From Nocardia inohanensis NBRC 100128 (lineage in GTDB: Bacteria; Actinomycetota; Actinomycetes; Mycobacteriales; Mycobacteriaceae): a DNA stretch of 64,000 bases. The notes beneath the pieces were generated by a model. That model was not told where the DNA came from. It worked only from the letters and a program-made list of their open reading frames with translations, and did no database searches. Positions 16,101 to 25,312 of the stretch are shown piece by piece; the stretch's first letter is position 1, and the number at the start of each line of letters is the position of its first letter. The position numbers and the translations under genes are program-made. The stretch spans positions 62,001-126,000 of the forward strand of contig NZ_BDBK01000016.1 in NCBI RefSeq assembly GCF_001612945.1, given 5' to 3'.

Positions 16101-16913
16101 ATGCACACCGTCGCAGTCCTCGCCTTGGACCGCGTGAATCCGTTCGATCTGGCCACGCCGATAGAGGTCTTCAGCCGGATCCGGCTGCCGGATGGGCACG
16201 CCGGGTATCGGGTTCGGCTCTGCGCGGAACGGCCGCAAATCGATGCGGGGCTGTTCAACCTGCGGGTGCCGTGGGGGCTGGAGGGTTTGGACGCGGCGGA
16301 CACCCTGGTGATCCCGGGGACCGCCGATCCGCTCAGCCCGCTCCCGCCCAAGGTGCGCGAGGCGCTGCTGGCGGCCGCCGAGGACGGGGCCCGGCTGGCG
16401 GCCATCGGTTCCGGGGCTTTCCACCTGGCCGCGACCGGACTGCTCGACGGCCGCCGGGCGACCACGCATTGGGCGGTGGCCGAATTGCTGGCCGCCACCT
16501 ATCCGCGGGTCGAGGTCGATCCGGCCGCCCTGCGCAGCGCAGACGGCACGATCTTCACGTGTGCGGGCGCGGCGGCCGGACTGGATTTGTGCCTGGACCT
16601 CGTGAACCGCGATCACGGTTCGGAGGTCGCGCTGGCTGCCGCCCGGTCGTCGATCATGCCGCTGAATCGCGAAGGGGGACAGGCGCAATTCAGCGTCGCG
16701 GAGCTGCCGTCCGAGCTCAGGCGCGCCCAGCAGCTGCTGGAGACCACCGACGACACCGTGGAACGCATTGCGGCCCGGGCGGGTTTCGGGTCACCAGCTG
16801 TTTTCCGCGACCGTTTCAAGCGCGCCGTCGGCCTCGGCCCCGCCGGGTATCGACGGGCTTTCCGCCGGATCCCGGTCGGCGAAGGTGACGGTGTAGCGCC
16901 AGATGGGCAGTAG
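16101..16913 (+). CDS. GlxA-type AraC-family regulator, overlapping the next gene antisense
   Basis: A 270-aa regulator with a DJ-1/PfpI-like domain (about 1-175; elbow IGSGAFHLAATG, where the nucleophile Cys position is Ser/Gly) and a short C-terminal AraC HTH (VERIAARAGFGSPAVFRDRF). It is about 50 residues shorter than typical GlxA proteins because part of the HTH region is condensed. A TAAGGT box at 16088-16093 is 7 nt from ATG 16101, predicting a leaderless start. Its last 123 bp are antisense to the end of the CobW-type gene on the other strand, and the HTH lies in that overlap. Confidence 0.82.
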   Translation: MHTVAVLALDRVNPFDLATPIEVFSRIRLPDGHAGYRVRLCAERPQIDAGLFNLRVPWGLEGLDAADTLVIPGTADPLSPLPPKVREALLAAAEDGARLAAIGSGAFHLAATGLLDGRRATTHWAVAELLAATYPRVEVDPAALRSADGTIFTCAGAAAGLDLCLDLVNRDHGSEVALAAARSSIMPLNREGGQAQFSVAELPSELRRAQQLLETTDDTVERIAARAGFGSPAVFRDRFKRAVGLGPAGYRRAFRRIPVGEGDGVAPDGQ

Positions 16914-17936
16914 CGCGTGGTCGTCCATCGGGGCCGGGGCGACCGTGGCCGCCAGGTCCGCGGTGACGGTCTCGGTGTCCAGTCCCGCACCGATCAGCAC
17001 CAGGCTGCTGGCGCGCGGCTCGTTGCGCGCCCACGGCATCGGCTCGATGGTGAGATGCCGGCCGACCATGTGCAGCACGAACTTTCGCGGATCGGTGGGC
17101 ACGGCGAAGGCCAGCACGCCCTTGGCGCGGAACAGCCCCGGCGGCGGATCCTCCAGGTAGGCGATGAGCGCGCGCGGATTCAGATCGGCGGCGCTGGTGA
17201 AGGAGACGGTGTCGTATCCGTCGTGCAGATGCCGATGGTCGCACTCGCACCCGTCGTGATGCTCGTGCTCGTCCGCCTCGGCGGCCCCGAACAGTAGATC
17301 GTCGAAGCTGAGCTGATCCCCGTCGTCGGGCTTCTCCACCTCGGGAATATCGAACAGCAGCCCGGGATCGATGCGCCCGTGACTGGTCGCGTACACCGGC
17401 ACCTGCCCGACCAGTCCGCCGATCTCGTCCCGCAACGCCGCCAAGGCATCGGCCTCGACCCGGTCGGCCTTGTTCAACACCACCAGATCCGCCATCCGCA
17501 GATGCGAGGCGAGCTCCGGATGCAGTACCCGGCTCTCCGGGAAATGCTCCGCGTCCACGACCTCGATCAACCCGCCGTACCGGATCCGCGGATTGTCGCT
17601 CTGCGCGATCATCCGAATCAGATTGCGCGGCTCCGCGAGCCCGCTCGCCTCCACCACGATCACATCGATCTTCTGCTTCGGATGCGCCAGCTTGTCGAAC
17701 AACTCGTCCAGCTCGCTCACATCCACCGCGCAGCACACGCACCCGTTGCCCAGCGACACCATGGCATCGACCTGCCCCGCCACCAGCATCGCGTCGATAT
17801 TCACCGCCCCGAAGTCGTTCACCACGACCCCGATCCGCGCCTGCCGGCTCCGCAACAACCGATTGAGCAGGGTCGTCTTCCCGGCACCGAGGAATCCGGC
17901 CACGACCAGAACAGGAATGCGCCGACTCACGCGCAC
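16791..17936 (-). CDS. CobW/COG0523 metal-dependent GTPase
   Basis: A 381-aa G3E GTPase of the COG0523 metallochaperone group (zinc or cobalamin/nitrile hydratase type). Walker A is GFLGAGKTT (14-22), the metal-binding motif is CVCC (66-69), and NKAD lies near 154. A His/Cys-rich linker (DEHEHHDGCECDHRHLHDG) is followed by the CobW C-terminal domain to about residue 345. The final ~40 residues lie wholly antisense to the HTH of the convergent GlxA-type gene and look like read-through beyond an ancestral stop. No Zur box was recognised upstream. The metal is probably zinc, but this is inferred. Confidence 0.88.
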   Translation of the reverse strand: MRVSRRIPVLVVAGFLGAGKTTLLNRLLRSRQARIGVVVNDFGAVNIDAMLVAGQVDAMVSLGNGCVCCAVDVSELDELFDKLAHPKQKIDVIVVEASGLAEPRNLIRMIAQSDNPRIRYGGLIEVVDAEHFPESRVLHPELASHLRMADLVVLNKADRVEADALAALRDEIGGLVGQVPVYATSHGRIDPGLLFDIPEVEKPDDGDQLSFDDLLFGAAEADEHEHHDGCECDHRHLHDGYDTVSFTSAADLNPRALIAYLEDPPPGLFRAKGVLAFAVPTDPRKFVLHMVGRHLTIEPMPWARNEPRASSLVLIGAGLDTETVTADLAATVAPAPMDDHALLPIWRYTVTFADRDPAESPSIPGGAEADGALETVAENSW

Positions 17937-18070
17937 CAGGTTACCGATGCCCGCCGACCGTGTTCCGCACCCCGCCGACTGCCGTGTGCGCTCGCCGCAG
18001 CATGGATGAAACCCGGCGGAAACGCCCGCGTCCTACCGTGACCGGCAATGGAACGAGCTGGAGGTGCGCC

Positions 18071-19870
18071 GTGCGGGTGCGGGACATTCTGAACGCGCCG
18101 CAATTGCGCATGCACCTGCTGCGTGGCGAAGCGGCCGAATTGGACCGCCCGGTCGCCCGCGTCTGCGCGACCGATATGCCCGATCCCCGCCCCTTCGTGA
18201 CGCCCGGCGCGCTGGTCTGCACCGGTCTGGTGTGGCGCCAGGTGGCCGCCGATTCGGACCGCTACATCGCCCTGCTCGCGAGCGCCGGTGTCGCGGGTGT
18301 GGTGGCAGGACAGGCATTACACGGCCGGGTGCCCGACGACGTGACGGCCGCCTGCGAAAAGCACGGCCTGCCCTTGCTGTCCGCGCCCCAGAGCATGCCC
18401 TTCAGCCGCATCATCGAGCATCTCGCCGACCAGGCCGCCGAATCCCGCTGGCGGCGTATGCAGTCCACCGCCGACCGGCAACGCCGCATGCTCGCCGCCG
18501 TCGCCGCCGGCCGGGATATCGCCGAGATCCTCGTGGATATCGCTGCCGAACAGGACATTTCGGCCTGGCTGGTGACCGCCACCGGCACCGTCATCGCGGG
18601 TACCGCCCCACTCTCCGACGCGGACCTGGACCGCATAGTCGTCACCGCCGTCACCGCGCCGCGCCTGCCCGCGGTGACCAGCGGCGCGCTGCGCGTCTTC
18701 CAAGTCGGCGCCGGCGATCGCCGCACCGCCTGGTACCTGGTCCTGCGCCCCGCCGCCCCGGACCCCGAACCCTTCGGCCCCGACCTCGCCGCCGTCGCCG
18801 AGCTCTACCGCCAGCGCCACACCGACCGCCTGCACCTGGATTGGGAACTCGCCGACCGCTTCCCGGCCCCACCGTCGGAGCCACCCGGCGGCCGTCAAGT
18901 CGCGATCGTCTGCGAGCTGCACTCCGGTACGTCTCGCGGTTCCGCCGTGGTCGTCGCCCGCACCGGTTCATATCCGGCGGCCGCACAACAGGCGGGAGGA
19001 TGCGCCTCCAGTGATCCCGCTTCGCTCGTCGTCACCGGTTGTGCCGCAGATGGGCAGACCGCCGCAGGACTCGCACGCAGGGTCGGCCGGCTCGTCCCCG
19101 ATAGCCGGACCGCGGGCGGTTCGCCGACCCCGCGTTCCCCCGGTCGCTCGGCGGGGGATGAGCCGATCGAGAGCGCGGCCGAGTTCGGTGCGGCGGGTCG
19201 AGGGGCGATGCCGGGCGATAGCGATTGGGCCGCAGCGGAACTGGTGGCAATGCGGTCGATGCTGCATGACATATTTCCACGAGCCGAGAGCTCGGTGGAT
19301 CCCGCCGGCCGGCTGGTCGTGGTGGTCGCGGAGGATGCGGGCTCTGCGGACGACCGTGAACTGGGGGGATCGACGGCCGCCGCGCTGCGTCGGCGATTGG
19401 GCCGGATCGCGGACGCCTTCAACGAGACTCGGATCGCGATCGGGGTGAGTGCGCGCGGGGCGTCGGAAACGCTGGACGGTGCGATCGCGGCGTCGACGGC
19501 CGCTGCCGCCGCCGCGCGGGACGATGACGGAGCGGTGAGTGTGCTGGTGGCCGATATCGATTCGGCGGTGGGGCTTTTCACGGCGGTGCCCGGTGGGTTG
19601 CAGCGGCGGTTCGCCGAGCGGGTGCTGGGGCCGGTGGTGGAGTACGACCGGCGGCACGGGGGTGGGTTGCTGGAGACGTTGGAGGTGTTTCTCGGGTGCG
19701 AAGGGTCGTGGCGGCTGGCGGCGGAGCGAATGCATCTGCATCTCAATACGGTTCGGTATCGGATGGGGCGGGTCGAGGAGCTGACCGGGCGGGATCTGGG
19801 ACGGCTCGACGACCGGCTGGATCTTTATCTGGCGATGCGCACGCTCGGCGCTCAGACGGCTCCGGTGTAA
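18071..19870 (+). CDS. pucR: PucR-family purine catabolism regulator
   Basis: A 599-aa regulator. The PucR N-terminal domain (about 1-120) begins VRVRDILNAPQL. A variable middle follows, then the C-terminal HTH_30 module (LETLEVFLGCEGSWRLAAER and HLNTVRYRMGRVEELTG). GTG 18071 is set by the SD GGAGG at 18059-18063; upstream in-frame codons would add a non-homologous tail. It is convergent with urate oxidase (19-bp overlap) and adjacent to an NCS2 permease, so control of urate/purine use is likely. Base usage changes inside the gene near 19.0 kb, from C-rich to G-rich third positions, and the linker at about 325-400 is low-complexity. Confidence 0.85.
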   Translation: MRVRDILNAPQLRMHLLRGEAAELDRPVARVCATDMPDPRPFVTPGALVCTGLVWRQVAADSDRYIALLASAGVAGVVAGQALHGRVPDDVTAACEKHGLPLLSAPQSMPFSRIIEHLADQAAESRWRRMQSTADRQRRMLAAVAAGRDIAEILVDIAAEQDISAWLVTATGTVIAGTAPLSDADLDRIVVTAVTAPRLPAVTSGALRVFQVGAGDRRTAWYLVLRPAAPDPEPFGPDLAAVAELYRQRHTDRLHLDWELADRFPAPPSEPPGGRQVAIVCELHSGTSRGSAVVVARTGSYPAAAQQAGGCASSDPASLVVTGCAADGQTAAGLARRVGRLVPDSRTAGGSPTPRSPGRSAGDEPIESAAEFGAAGRGAMPGDSDWAAAELVAMRSMLHDIFPRAESSVDPAGRLVVVVAEDAGSADDRELGGSTAAALRRRLGRIADAFNETRIAIGVSARGASETLDGAIAASTAAAAAARDDDGAVSVLVADIDSAVGLFTAVPGGLQRRFAERVLGPVVEYDRRHGGGLLETLEVFLGCEGSWRLAAERMHLHLNTVRYRMGRVEELTGRDLGRLDDRLDLYLAMRTLGAQTAPV

Positions 19871-20772
19871 GGCTCCCAGGCGATTCCGGCGTCGGGGGCG
19901 TCCTCGCGCTGCACGGTGGCCTGGATCAAGCCGTAGGGGCGGTCGTCGGCGTAGAAGACCTCGCCGTTGTTCTCGACGTCGAAGCGGGACAGGTCGAAGC
20001 TCCAGTGGTGTTTGTTGGGGGCGGAGAGCCGGACCTCGGCCAGGCAGGGGTAGGCCTCCAAGGCGACCCGGCCCATCTCGAAGAGCGTCTGCTGCAAGGC
20101 TTTCGAGTGCTGGGTGGCGAACTTCTCGATCATCAGGGCGCGGATGCCGGAGTAGGCGGCGTCCCAATCGGCGGGCGGGGCGGCGAAACGCCAGTGCGCG
20201 GTGAGGCTGGTGGCAAGAATGCGGTCGTAGGCGGGTTGCAGGACGGTGAAGGGGTCGGTGAGGAAGCCGGCGAATTCGGAGCCGGTGGACTTCAGGATCA
20301 CCAGATCCTTGACGCCGCCGATCACCCACTCGCGCTGCGCGGATCCCTTGCCCCGCACCGTGATCGCGGCGATCCGTACCTCGGGACCGGTACGCGTCCA
20401 GGTGTGGTCGTGCCCGGTCCCGTCGACCGGCACCCGCTGCCAGGCGAACTCCTCCAGCTCGATGCGCGCCGAATCCACCGGCTCGACATCGTCGACGAAA
20501 TGCCGGGCCAGGGCGAGCCCGTACTCCTCGATGCTCCCGTCACCGTGCGTCTTGGCATAGGTGAAGATGGTCTGCTTCTGCGAATCCGTCGGCAGCACCG
20601 ACCCCTGATCGCCCACCGTATGCGCGGCCTCGAAAGATCCACGCAGACAGGACGATACGTTCAGATCGCGGATCTCGTGCCGCTCGGTGTCGCGGTACAC
20701 CCGCACCACCCGGTTCTCGGCCTTACCGTACTGGTTCGGGCCGAGCACGATCTTGCCGGACATCTCGGTCAC
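19852..20772 (-). CDS. uox: Urate oxidase (uricase)
   Basis: A 306-aa cofactor-free urate oxidase that converts urate to 5-hydroxyisourate in purine degradation. Family motifs are visible: an N-terminal YGKAENRVVRVYRD, the active-site threonine region (SQKQTIFTYAKTH), VKDLVILKSTGSEFAGF and NKHHWSFDL. GTG 20772 is preferred over ATG 20763, because GGGAGG lies 5-6 nt before the GTG but 14-15 nt before the ATG. It is divergent from the NCS2 permease, sharing a 183-bp promoter region, and convergent with pucR. The later enzymes (HIU hydrolase, OHCU decarboxylase) are not in this window. Confidence 0.95.
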   Translation of the reverse strand: MTEMSGKIVLGPNQYGKAENRVVRVYRDTERHEIRDLNVSSCLRGSFEAAHTVGDQGSVLPTDSQKQTIFTYAKTHGDGSIEEYGLALARHFVDDVEPVDSARIELEEFAWQRVPVDGTGHDHTWTRTGPEVRIAAITVRGKGSAQREWVIGGVKDLVILKSTGSEFAGFLTDPFTVLQPAYDRILATSLTAHWRFAAPPADWDAAYSGIRALMIEKFATQHSKALQQTLFEMGRVALEAYPCLAEVRLSAPNKHHWSFDLSRFDVENNGEVFYADDRPYGLIQATVQREDAPDAGIAWEPYTGAV

Positions 20773-20955
20773 GTTCGCCTCCCGTGGTCACAGAACATCT
20801 CGCCCCACTCTTACCCATCGAACCGGTCGAAGCCGTTGGTTCGACTGCCAAAACGCCGGGCGGTTCGCGACACGCGATCGGTCATATTCGACAAACCTCC
20901 GGCCAGTCGCCGCTGCCTAGCCTGACCATGTATTCACGCGCCGCAAGGAGCCCCC

Positions 20956-22341
20956 ATGACCACGCCCCATCCCGTCGACGCCCGGCTGCCCTGGCAGCGC
21001 CTGCTGGTGTTCGGCATTCAGCACGTCCTGATCATGTACACCGGATGTGTCACCGTTCCCTTGGTGTTCGGCGCCGCCGCCGGGCTCGACAAATCCACCG
21101 TCGGGCTGTTGATCAGCGCTGACCTGCTGGTCGCGGGCATCATCACCGTGGTGCAGAGCCTCGGGCTGGGCCGGTTCGCCGGTGCCAGACTGCCCTTGAT
21201 CACCGGTGCGACCTTCGTGGCCATGAGTCCGATGATCCTGATCGCCAAGGAGTACGGACTCCAGGCCGTCTACGGCTCCATGCTGGTCGGCGGTGTCATC
21301 GGCATCGCGCTGGCCTGGCCGTTCGCGAGCATCGTGCGATTCTTTCCGCCGCTGGTCTCCGGCACCGTACTGACCGTGGTCGGCATTTCGCTGATCGGCG
21401 TGGCGGGCGGGCTGATCGTCGGCAGCGACCCGAAGGCCGCGACCTTCGGTTCCCCGTCGCATATCGCCCTGGCGGCAGCGGTTCTGGTGATCGCGCTGGT
21501 GTTCACCGTGCTCGGCCGCGGCGTCTGGTCGCAGCTGGGGATTCTCATCGCCCTCGTCGCGGGCGTGCTCATCTCGATCCCGATGGGCCTGATCAAGCTA
21601 GACGGCGTGTCGAAGGCGGCCTGGCTGGGCGCGCCGCATCCCTTCCACTTCGGCGCACCGCAGTTCCCGATCGCGGCCGTGGTGGCCATGAGCATCGTGA
21701 TGGCGGTGGTCTTCGCCGAATCCACCGCGAGCATGCTGGCGATCGGCGAGATCACCGGAAAGAAGCTGGAGCGCGCCGATATCGCGCGCGGTCTGGTCGG
21801 TGACGGCCTGTCGGCGGTGCTGGCCGGCGTCTTCAACTCGTTCATCGACACCGTCTTCAACCAGAACGTCGGCGCGGTCGCCCAGACCCGCGTCTTCAGC
21901 CGCTACGTCACCGCGGTCAGCGGCGCGATCCTGGTGGTGCTGGGCATCGTCCCGCGCTTCGGCGCGATCGTGGCGGCGGTCCCGAAACCCGTTGTCGGCG
22001 GCGTGGGCCTGGTGTTGTTCGCGACCATCGCCGTGATCGGCGTGGACACCCTCCGCAAAGCCGACCTGTCCGACCGCGTGAACCTGAGCATCATCGCGGT
22101 ATCGATCGGCGTGGGCCTGGTGCCGGTGCTCACCAAGGGCATGTTCGACAAGTTCCCGTCATCCGCCCAGATCCTGCTCAACAGCGGCATCTCCCTGGCG
22201 GCCGCCACGGCCTTCGCCCTGAACCTGCTGTTCAATCACACCAAGCTCGGTGAAATCGCCCGCGCGGCAACGCAATCCCCGGCCACCCCGGAAGTCCGGG
22301 ATCCGGTCGCACCGGAGGGTCAGGATCCCGTCACGGCCTGA
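20956..22341 (+). CDS. NCS2-family purine (urate/xanthine) permease
   Basis: A 461-aa polytopic transporter of the nucleobase:cation symporter-2 (NAT) family with about 14 hydrophobic segments. The family signature region reads FNQNVGAVAQTRVFSRYVTA, and the substrate-site helix is VFAESTASMLAIGE. ATG 20956 follows AAGGAG. Divergence from urate oxidase makes urate or xanthine the probable substrate rather than uracil. The C-terminal 20 residues repeat PxVRDPVAPEGQDPV-like segments and are probably disordered. Confidence 0.92.
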   Translation: MTTPHPVDARLPWQRLLVFGIQHVLIMYTGCVTVPLVFGAAAGLDKSTVGLLISADLLVAGIITVVQSLGLGRFAGARLPLITGATFVAMSPMILIAKEYGLQAVYGSMLVGGVIGIALAWPFASIVRFFPPLVSGTVLTVVGISLIGVAGGLIVGSDPKAATFGSPSHIALAAAVLVIALVFTVLGRGVWSQLGILIALVAGVLISIPMGLIKLDGVSKAAWLGAPHPFHFGAPQFPIAAVVAMSIVMAVVFAESTASMLAIGEITGKKLERADIARGLVGDGLSAVLAGVFNSFIDTVFNQNVGAVAQTRVFSRYVTAVSGAILVVLGIVPRFGAIVAAVPKPVVGGVGLVLFATIAVIGVDTLRKADLSDRVNLSIIAVSIGVGLVPVLTKGMFDKFPSSAQILLNSGISLAAATAFALNLLFNHTKLGEIARAATQSPATPEVRDPVAPEGQDPVTA

Positions 22342-22398
22342 CGCGGCGTTCGAGGTGATTCGGGGCGCACCCCCGAGAGCCGCCCCGGGCGGTGGGGA

Positions 22399-22827
22399 TT
22401 ACCCGCAGGCGTTGACCCACTCCGAGAGCCCATCTGCGAAGAGCTGCCGCTTCCAGATGGGCACTTCGTGTTTGATGCGGTCCACGAGATTCGCGCAGAC
22501 GGTGAAGGCTTCGGCGCGATGGGGTGCGGCGACCGCCACCACGATCGCGTTGTCTCCGATGGTCAGCGGGCCGATCCGGTGAATCGCCGCCACCGGCAGC
22601 CCGGACTCGCTCGCCACCTCTTCGCATACCCGCCGCAGGAACACGTCGGCCTGCGGATGCGCCGAGTATTCGAGCGCCGAAACCGCCTGCCCCCCATCGT
22701 GATCGCGCACCTTCCCGGTGAACACCACGACCGCACCGTGCTGCGGCCCGGTGACCGCCTTCTCGACCTCGTCCGGGTCGAGCGGCTGGTCGCTGATCCG
22801 CGCCAGCAGATCACCGCCGTCACTCAT
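22399..22827 (-). CDS. moaE: Molybdopterin synthase large subunit MoaE
   Basis: A 142-aa MoaE. It contains the dimer and active-site motifs GAVVVFTGKVRDHDGG, ALEYSAHP, HRIGPLTIGDNAIVVAVAAPHR and VPIWKRQLFADG (catalytic Lys). Together with MoaD it inserts the dithiolene sulfurs into precursor Z. Its ATG overlaps the end of the moaC-mogA fusion gene by 8 bp, so it is the promoter-distal gene of a two-gene unit. Confidence 0.95.
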   Translation of the reverse strand: MSDGGDLLARISDQPLDPDEVEKAVTGPQHGAVVVFTGKVRDHDGGQAVSALEYSAHPQADVFLRRVCEEVASESGLPVAAIHRIGPLTIGDNAIVVAVAAPHRAEAFTVCANLVDRIKHEVPIWKRQLFADGLSEWVNACG

Positions 22828-23863
22828 GGCTGCCTCCTCCGGCCACCTGGTCCAGCAGATGCCCGAGCATCGGCTCCAGCACGCTGATCCCGTCCTTCAC
22901 GCCACCCGGCGATCCGGGCAGATTCACGATCACGGTACGCCCCGCCAATCCGGCGACCCCGCGGCTGAGCGCGGCCAGCGGGAATTTCGCGGTACCGCGC
23001 TGCCGGATGGCGTCGGCGATGCCGGGCAGTTCGCGGTCCAGGAGGGCCAGGGTGGCTTCGGGGGTGGCGTCGGTGGGGGAGGCGCCGGTGCCGCCGGTGC
23101 TGATCACCAGTGCCGGTTCGCTGGCCAGGGACTCCGAAAGTCCGTACGCGATATCGGAATCCGCGTAGACCAGCGGTCCGCGTACCGAGAATCCCAGCGC
23201 TTCGAGCCATTTCACCAGCACCGGGCCGGTGGTGTCCTCACGTGTCCCGGCGGCCGTACCGGTCGAGGCGACCAGCACCACGGCCTCACGTCCGCTGCCG
23301 ATCGGAGCCCTCACTTCCACCGGCTTCGCATGCTGCCCATGCCCGCCGGCGGTCGCTGCGTCCGAATGCGACCGGTGCGCAGCGTTTTCCGTCTCCGGTC
23401 GCACCCAATGCCCGTGCTTGCCGCCGTCCTTGGTGAGCAGCCGCACCCCGTTCAGGGTCGCCGCCGGATCCACCGCCTTGACCATGTCGTGCAGCGTGAG
23501 CCCGGCGACCGCGACGGCCGTCAGCGCCTCCATCTCGACCCCGGTCGGCCCCTTGGTCTTCGCCGACGCCTCGATGGTGATGCTGTCCTCGGTGAACCCG
23601 AACGACACACTCACCGACGACAACGCCAGCTGATGGCAGAGCGGAATCAACTCCGAAGTCTTCTTCGCACCGTTGATCCCGGCCAGCCGCGCCGTACTCA
23701 GCACATCCGCCTTGGGCATGTCGTCGGCCCGCACCAACCGCACCACCTCGGCCGTGGTGCGCAGCTCCCCGGCCGCCACCGCGACCCGGGCCGTATCCGC
23801 CTTGGCGCTCACATCGACCATGCGAGCGCGCCCTTCGGCATCGACATGCGACAACTCACTCAT
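22820..23863 (-). CDS. moaC: MoaC-MogA fusion protein (molybdenum cofactor biosynthesis)
   Basis: A 347-aa bifunctional protein. Residues 1-155 are MoaC (cyclic pyranopterin monophosphate synthase): GINGAKKTSELIPLCHQL, TGVEMEALTAV and KAVDPAATLNGVRLLTKDGGKHG. A His/Ala-rich linker (about 156-185) leads to a MogA/MoaB-like adenylyltransferase domain with GGTGASPTDATPEA and NLPGSPGGVKD. ATG 23863 (MSELSHVDAEG) gives the normal MoaC N-terminus; the longer frame adds 12 unlikely residues. The fusion joins a middle and a late step of the pathway and is followed by moaE with an 8-bp overlap. Confidence 0.93.
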   Translation of the reverse strand: MSELSHVDAEGRARMVDVSAKADTARVAVAAGELRTTAEVVRLVRADDMPKADVLSTARLAGINGAKKTSELIPLCHQLALSSVSVSFGFTEDSITIEASAKTKGPTGVEMEALTAVAVAGLTLHDMVKAVDPAATLNGVRLLTKDGGKHGHWVRPETENAAHRSHSDAATAGGHGQHAKPVEVRAPIGSGREAVVLVASTGTAAGTREDTTGPVLVKWLEALGFSVRGPLVYADSDIAYGLSESLASEPALVISTGGTGASPTDATPEATLALLDRELPGIADAIRQRGTAKFPLAALSRGVAGLAGRTVIVNLPGSPGGVKDGISVLEPMLGHLLDQVAGGGSHE

Positions 23864-24020
23864 ACCCTCAGCCTGCCATGCGCGCTCGGCCCACCTCATA
23901 CCCGGATTGCACGAAAAGCCGCGGCCGCCGGACCGCCGATGCTCGGAGATTCGGCCAAGCGACCCGGCGCCGCGTCCCGCACTCGGGCGCGGTCGGGCCG
24001 GCCGAGTCAGCGCCGGGATT

Positions 24021-25226
24021 TCACAACCAGCGCACCCGCACCACGGTTCCGGCCGCTACGTCGGTCGCCTCGGCCGGGATCTCGATCAGGACCTCGGCCT
24101 GCGCCATGGACGCGATGAGATGCGAGCCCTGGCCGGAGGTGATCTCCACTCCGCCGTCGGCGGCCCGGCCCCGCAGGAACTGGCGCTTACCGGCGGGCGA
24201 TCGCACCGTATCCCGCAGCGGCAGTTCGGCATTCGCCACCTCGGGTAGTCCGGCGAGCTCGCGCAGGATCGGGCGGGCGAACACCTCGAACGACACCATG
24301 GTGCTGACCGGATTACCCGGGAAGCTGAGTACCGGGATGCCGTCGACCACGCTCAGCCCCTGCGGACCGCCCGGTTGCATGGCGACCGCGCCGAAGCGTC
24401 CGCCGAGCGGCCCCAGCACCTCCTTGACCACCTCGAAGTCGCCCTGTGAGACGCCACCGGAGGTGAAGACCACGTCGGCGGCCGCGGTGGCTTCGTGTAA
24501 CCGCTGCCGGAATTCGGCCGGGTCGTCGGTGGCGTGCGTGACCGACACCACCTCGACCCCGTTGTCGGCGAGCGCGGCCGCCAGCGCGAGGCCGTTCGAG
24601 TTGTAGATCTGTCCGGGCAGCAACCGCGTTCCGGCGGGCATCAATTCATCACCGGTGGTCAGCACGGCCGCTCGGACGCGGGGCGCGACCGGCAACTCGG
24701 CGAGGCCGACCGCAGCCAGCGCGGCGATGTGCCGGGGCCGCAGCAGGGTGCCCGCCGCGGCCAGGGACTGTCCGGTGCGCACATCGGTCCCGGCCTCACG
24801 GACGAAATCGCCTGCGGTGCGGCTCTTCTCGATGGTGACGGTCGCCCCGTCGGACAGCGTGTGCTCGACCGGCACCACGCAGTCCGCACCGGGCGGGATG
24901 GGCGCGCCGGTCATCACCTTCAGGGCCGCGCCGTCGGGGAGCGGCGTCTCGCCCGGATTCCCGGCCGCCACCACCCCGGCCAGCCGCAAGGTCACCGGCA
25001 CCACCGACAGCGAATCCGCCCGCACCGCATAGCCATCCATGGCCGAGTTCCGGAATACCGGCAGATCCAGGGGGGAGTACACCTCCGCGGCCAGCCGCCG
25101 CCCGAGCGCCGCCGCCATCGGCACGGATTCGGGTTCACGCCGCGCCAGCGGCCGCAGTAGATCCTCGATCTCGCGCCGGTGGTCATCGACGGAACGGGCC
25201 GGGGCCACGGCGTGCCGGGAACTCAT
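24021..25226 (-). CDS. moeA: Molybdopterin molybdenumtransferase MoeA
   Basis: A 401-aa MoeA that inserts molybdate into adenylylated molybdopterin. Typical motifs are FRNSAMDGYAVRADS, KVMTGAPIPPGADCVVPVE, VLTTGDEL, NSNGLALAAAL, FTSGGVSQGDFE and LSFPGNPVSTMV. ATG 25226 is chosen since the upstream open frame (to 25361) is shadow sequence over the moaA promoter. It is divergent from moaA with an 86-bp intergenic region, and 157 bp of non-coding sequence separates it from the moaC-mogA gene. Confidence 0.95.
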   Translation of the reverse strand: MSSRHAVAPARSVDDHRREIEDLLRPLARREPESVPMAAALGRRLAAEVYSPLDLPVFRNSAMDGYAVRADSLSVVPVTLRLAGVVAAGNPGETPLPDGAALKVMTGAPIPPGADCVVPVEHTLSDGATVTIEKSRTAGDFVREAGTDVRTGQSLAAAGTLLRPRHIAALAAVGLAELPVAPRVRAAVLTTGDELMPAGTRLLPGQIYNSNGLALAAALADNGVEVVSVTHATDDPAEFRQRLHEATAAADVVFTSGGVSQGDFEVVKEVLGPLGGRFGAVAMQPGGPQGLSVVDGIPVLSFPGNPVSTMVSFEVFARPILRELAGLPEVANAELPLRDTVRSPAGKRQFLRGRAADGGVEITSGQGSHLIASMAQAEVLIEIPAEATDVAAGTVVRVRWL

Positions 25227-25312
25227 GCCGGTGAGCCTATACGCGCGAGCACGGGAGGAAACCTCGGCAGTTCGGTGGCGCGGGGGCTTGCGCATGGGGC
25301 AATAATGGTCGG

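Noticed and set aside
17937..18070. Zur operator upstream of the CobW-type gene
   Set aside because: No TGAAAATNATTTTCA-like palindrome found in the 134-bp intergenic region.
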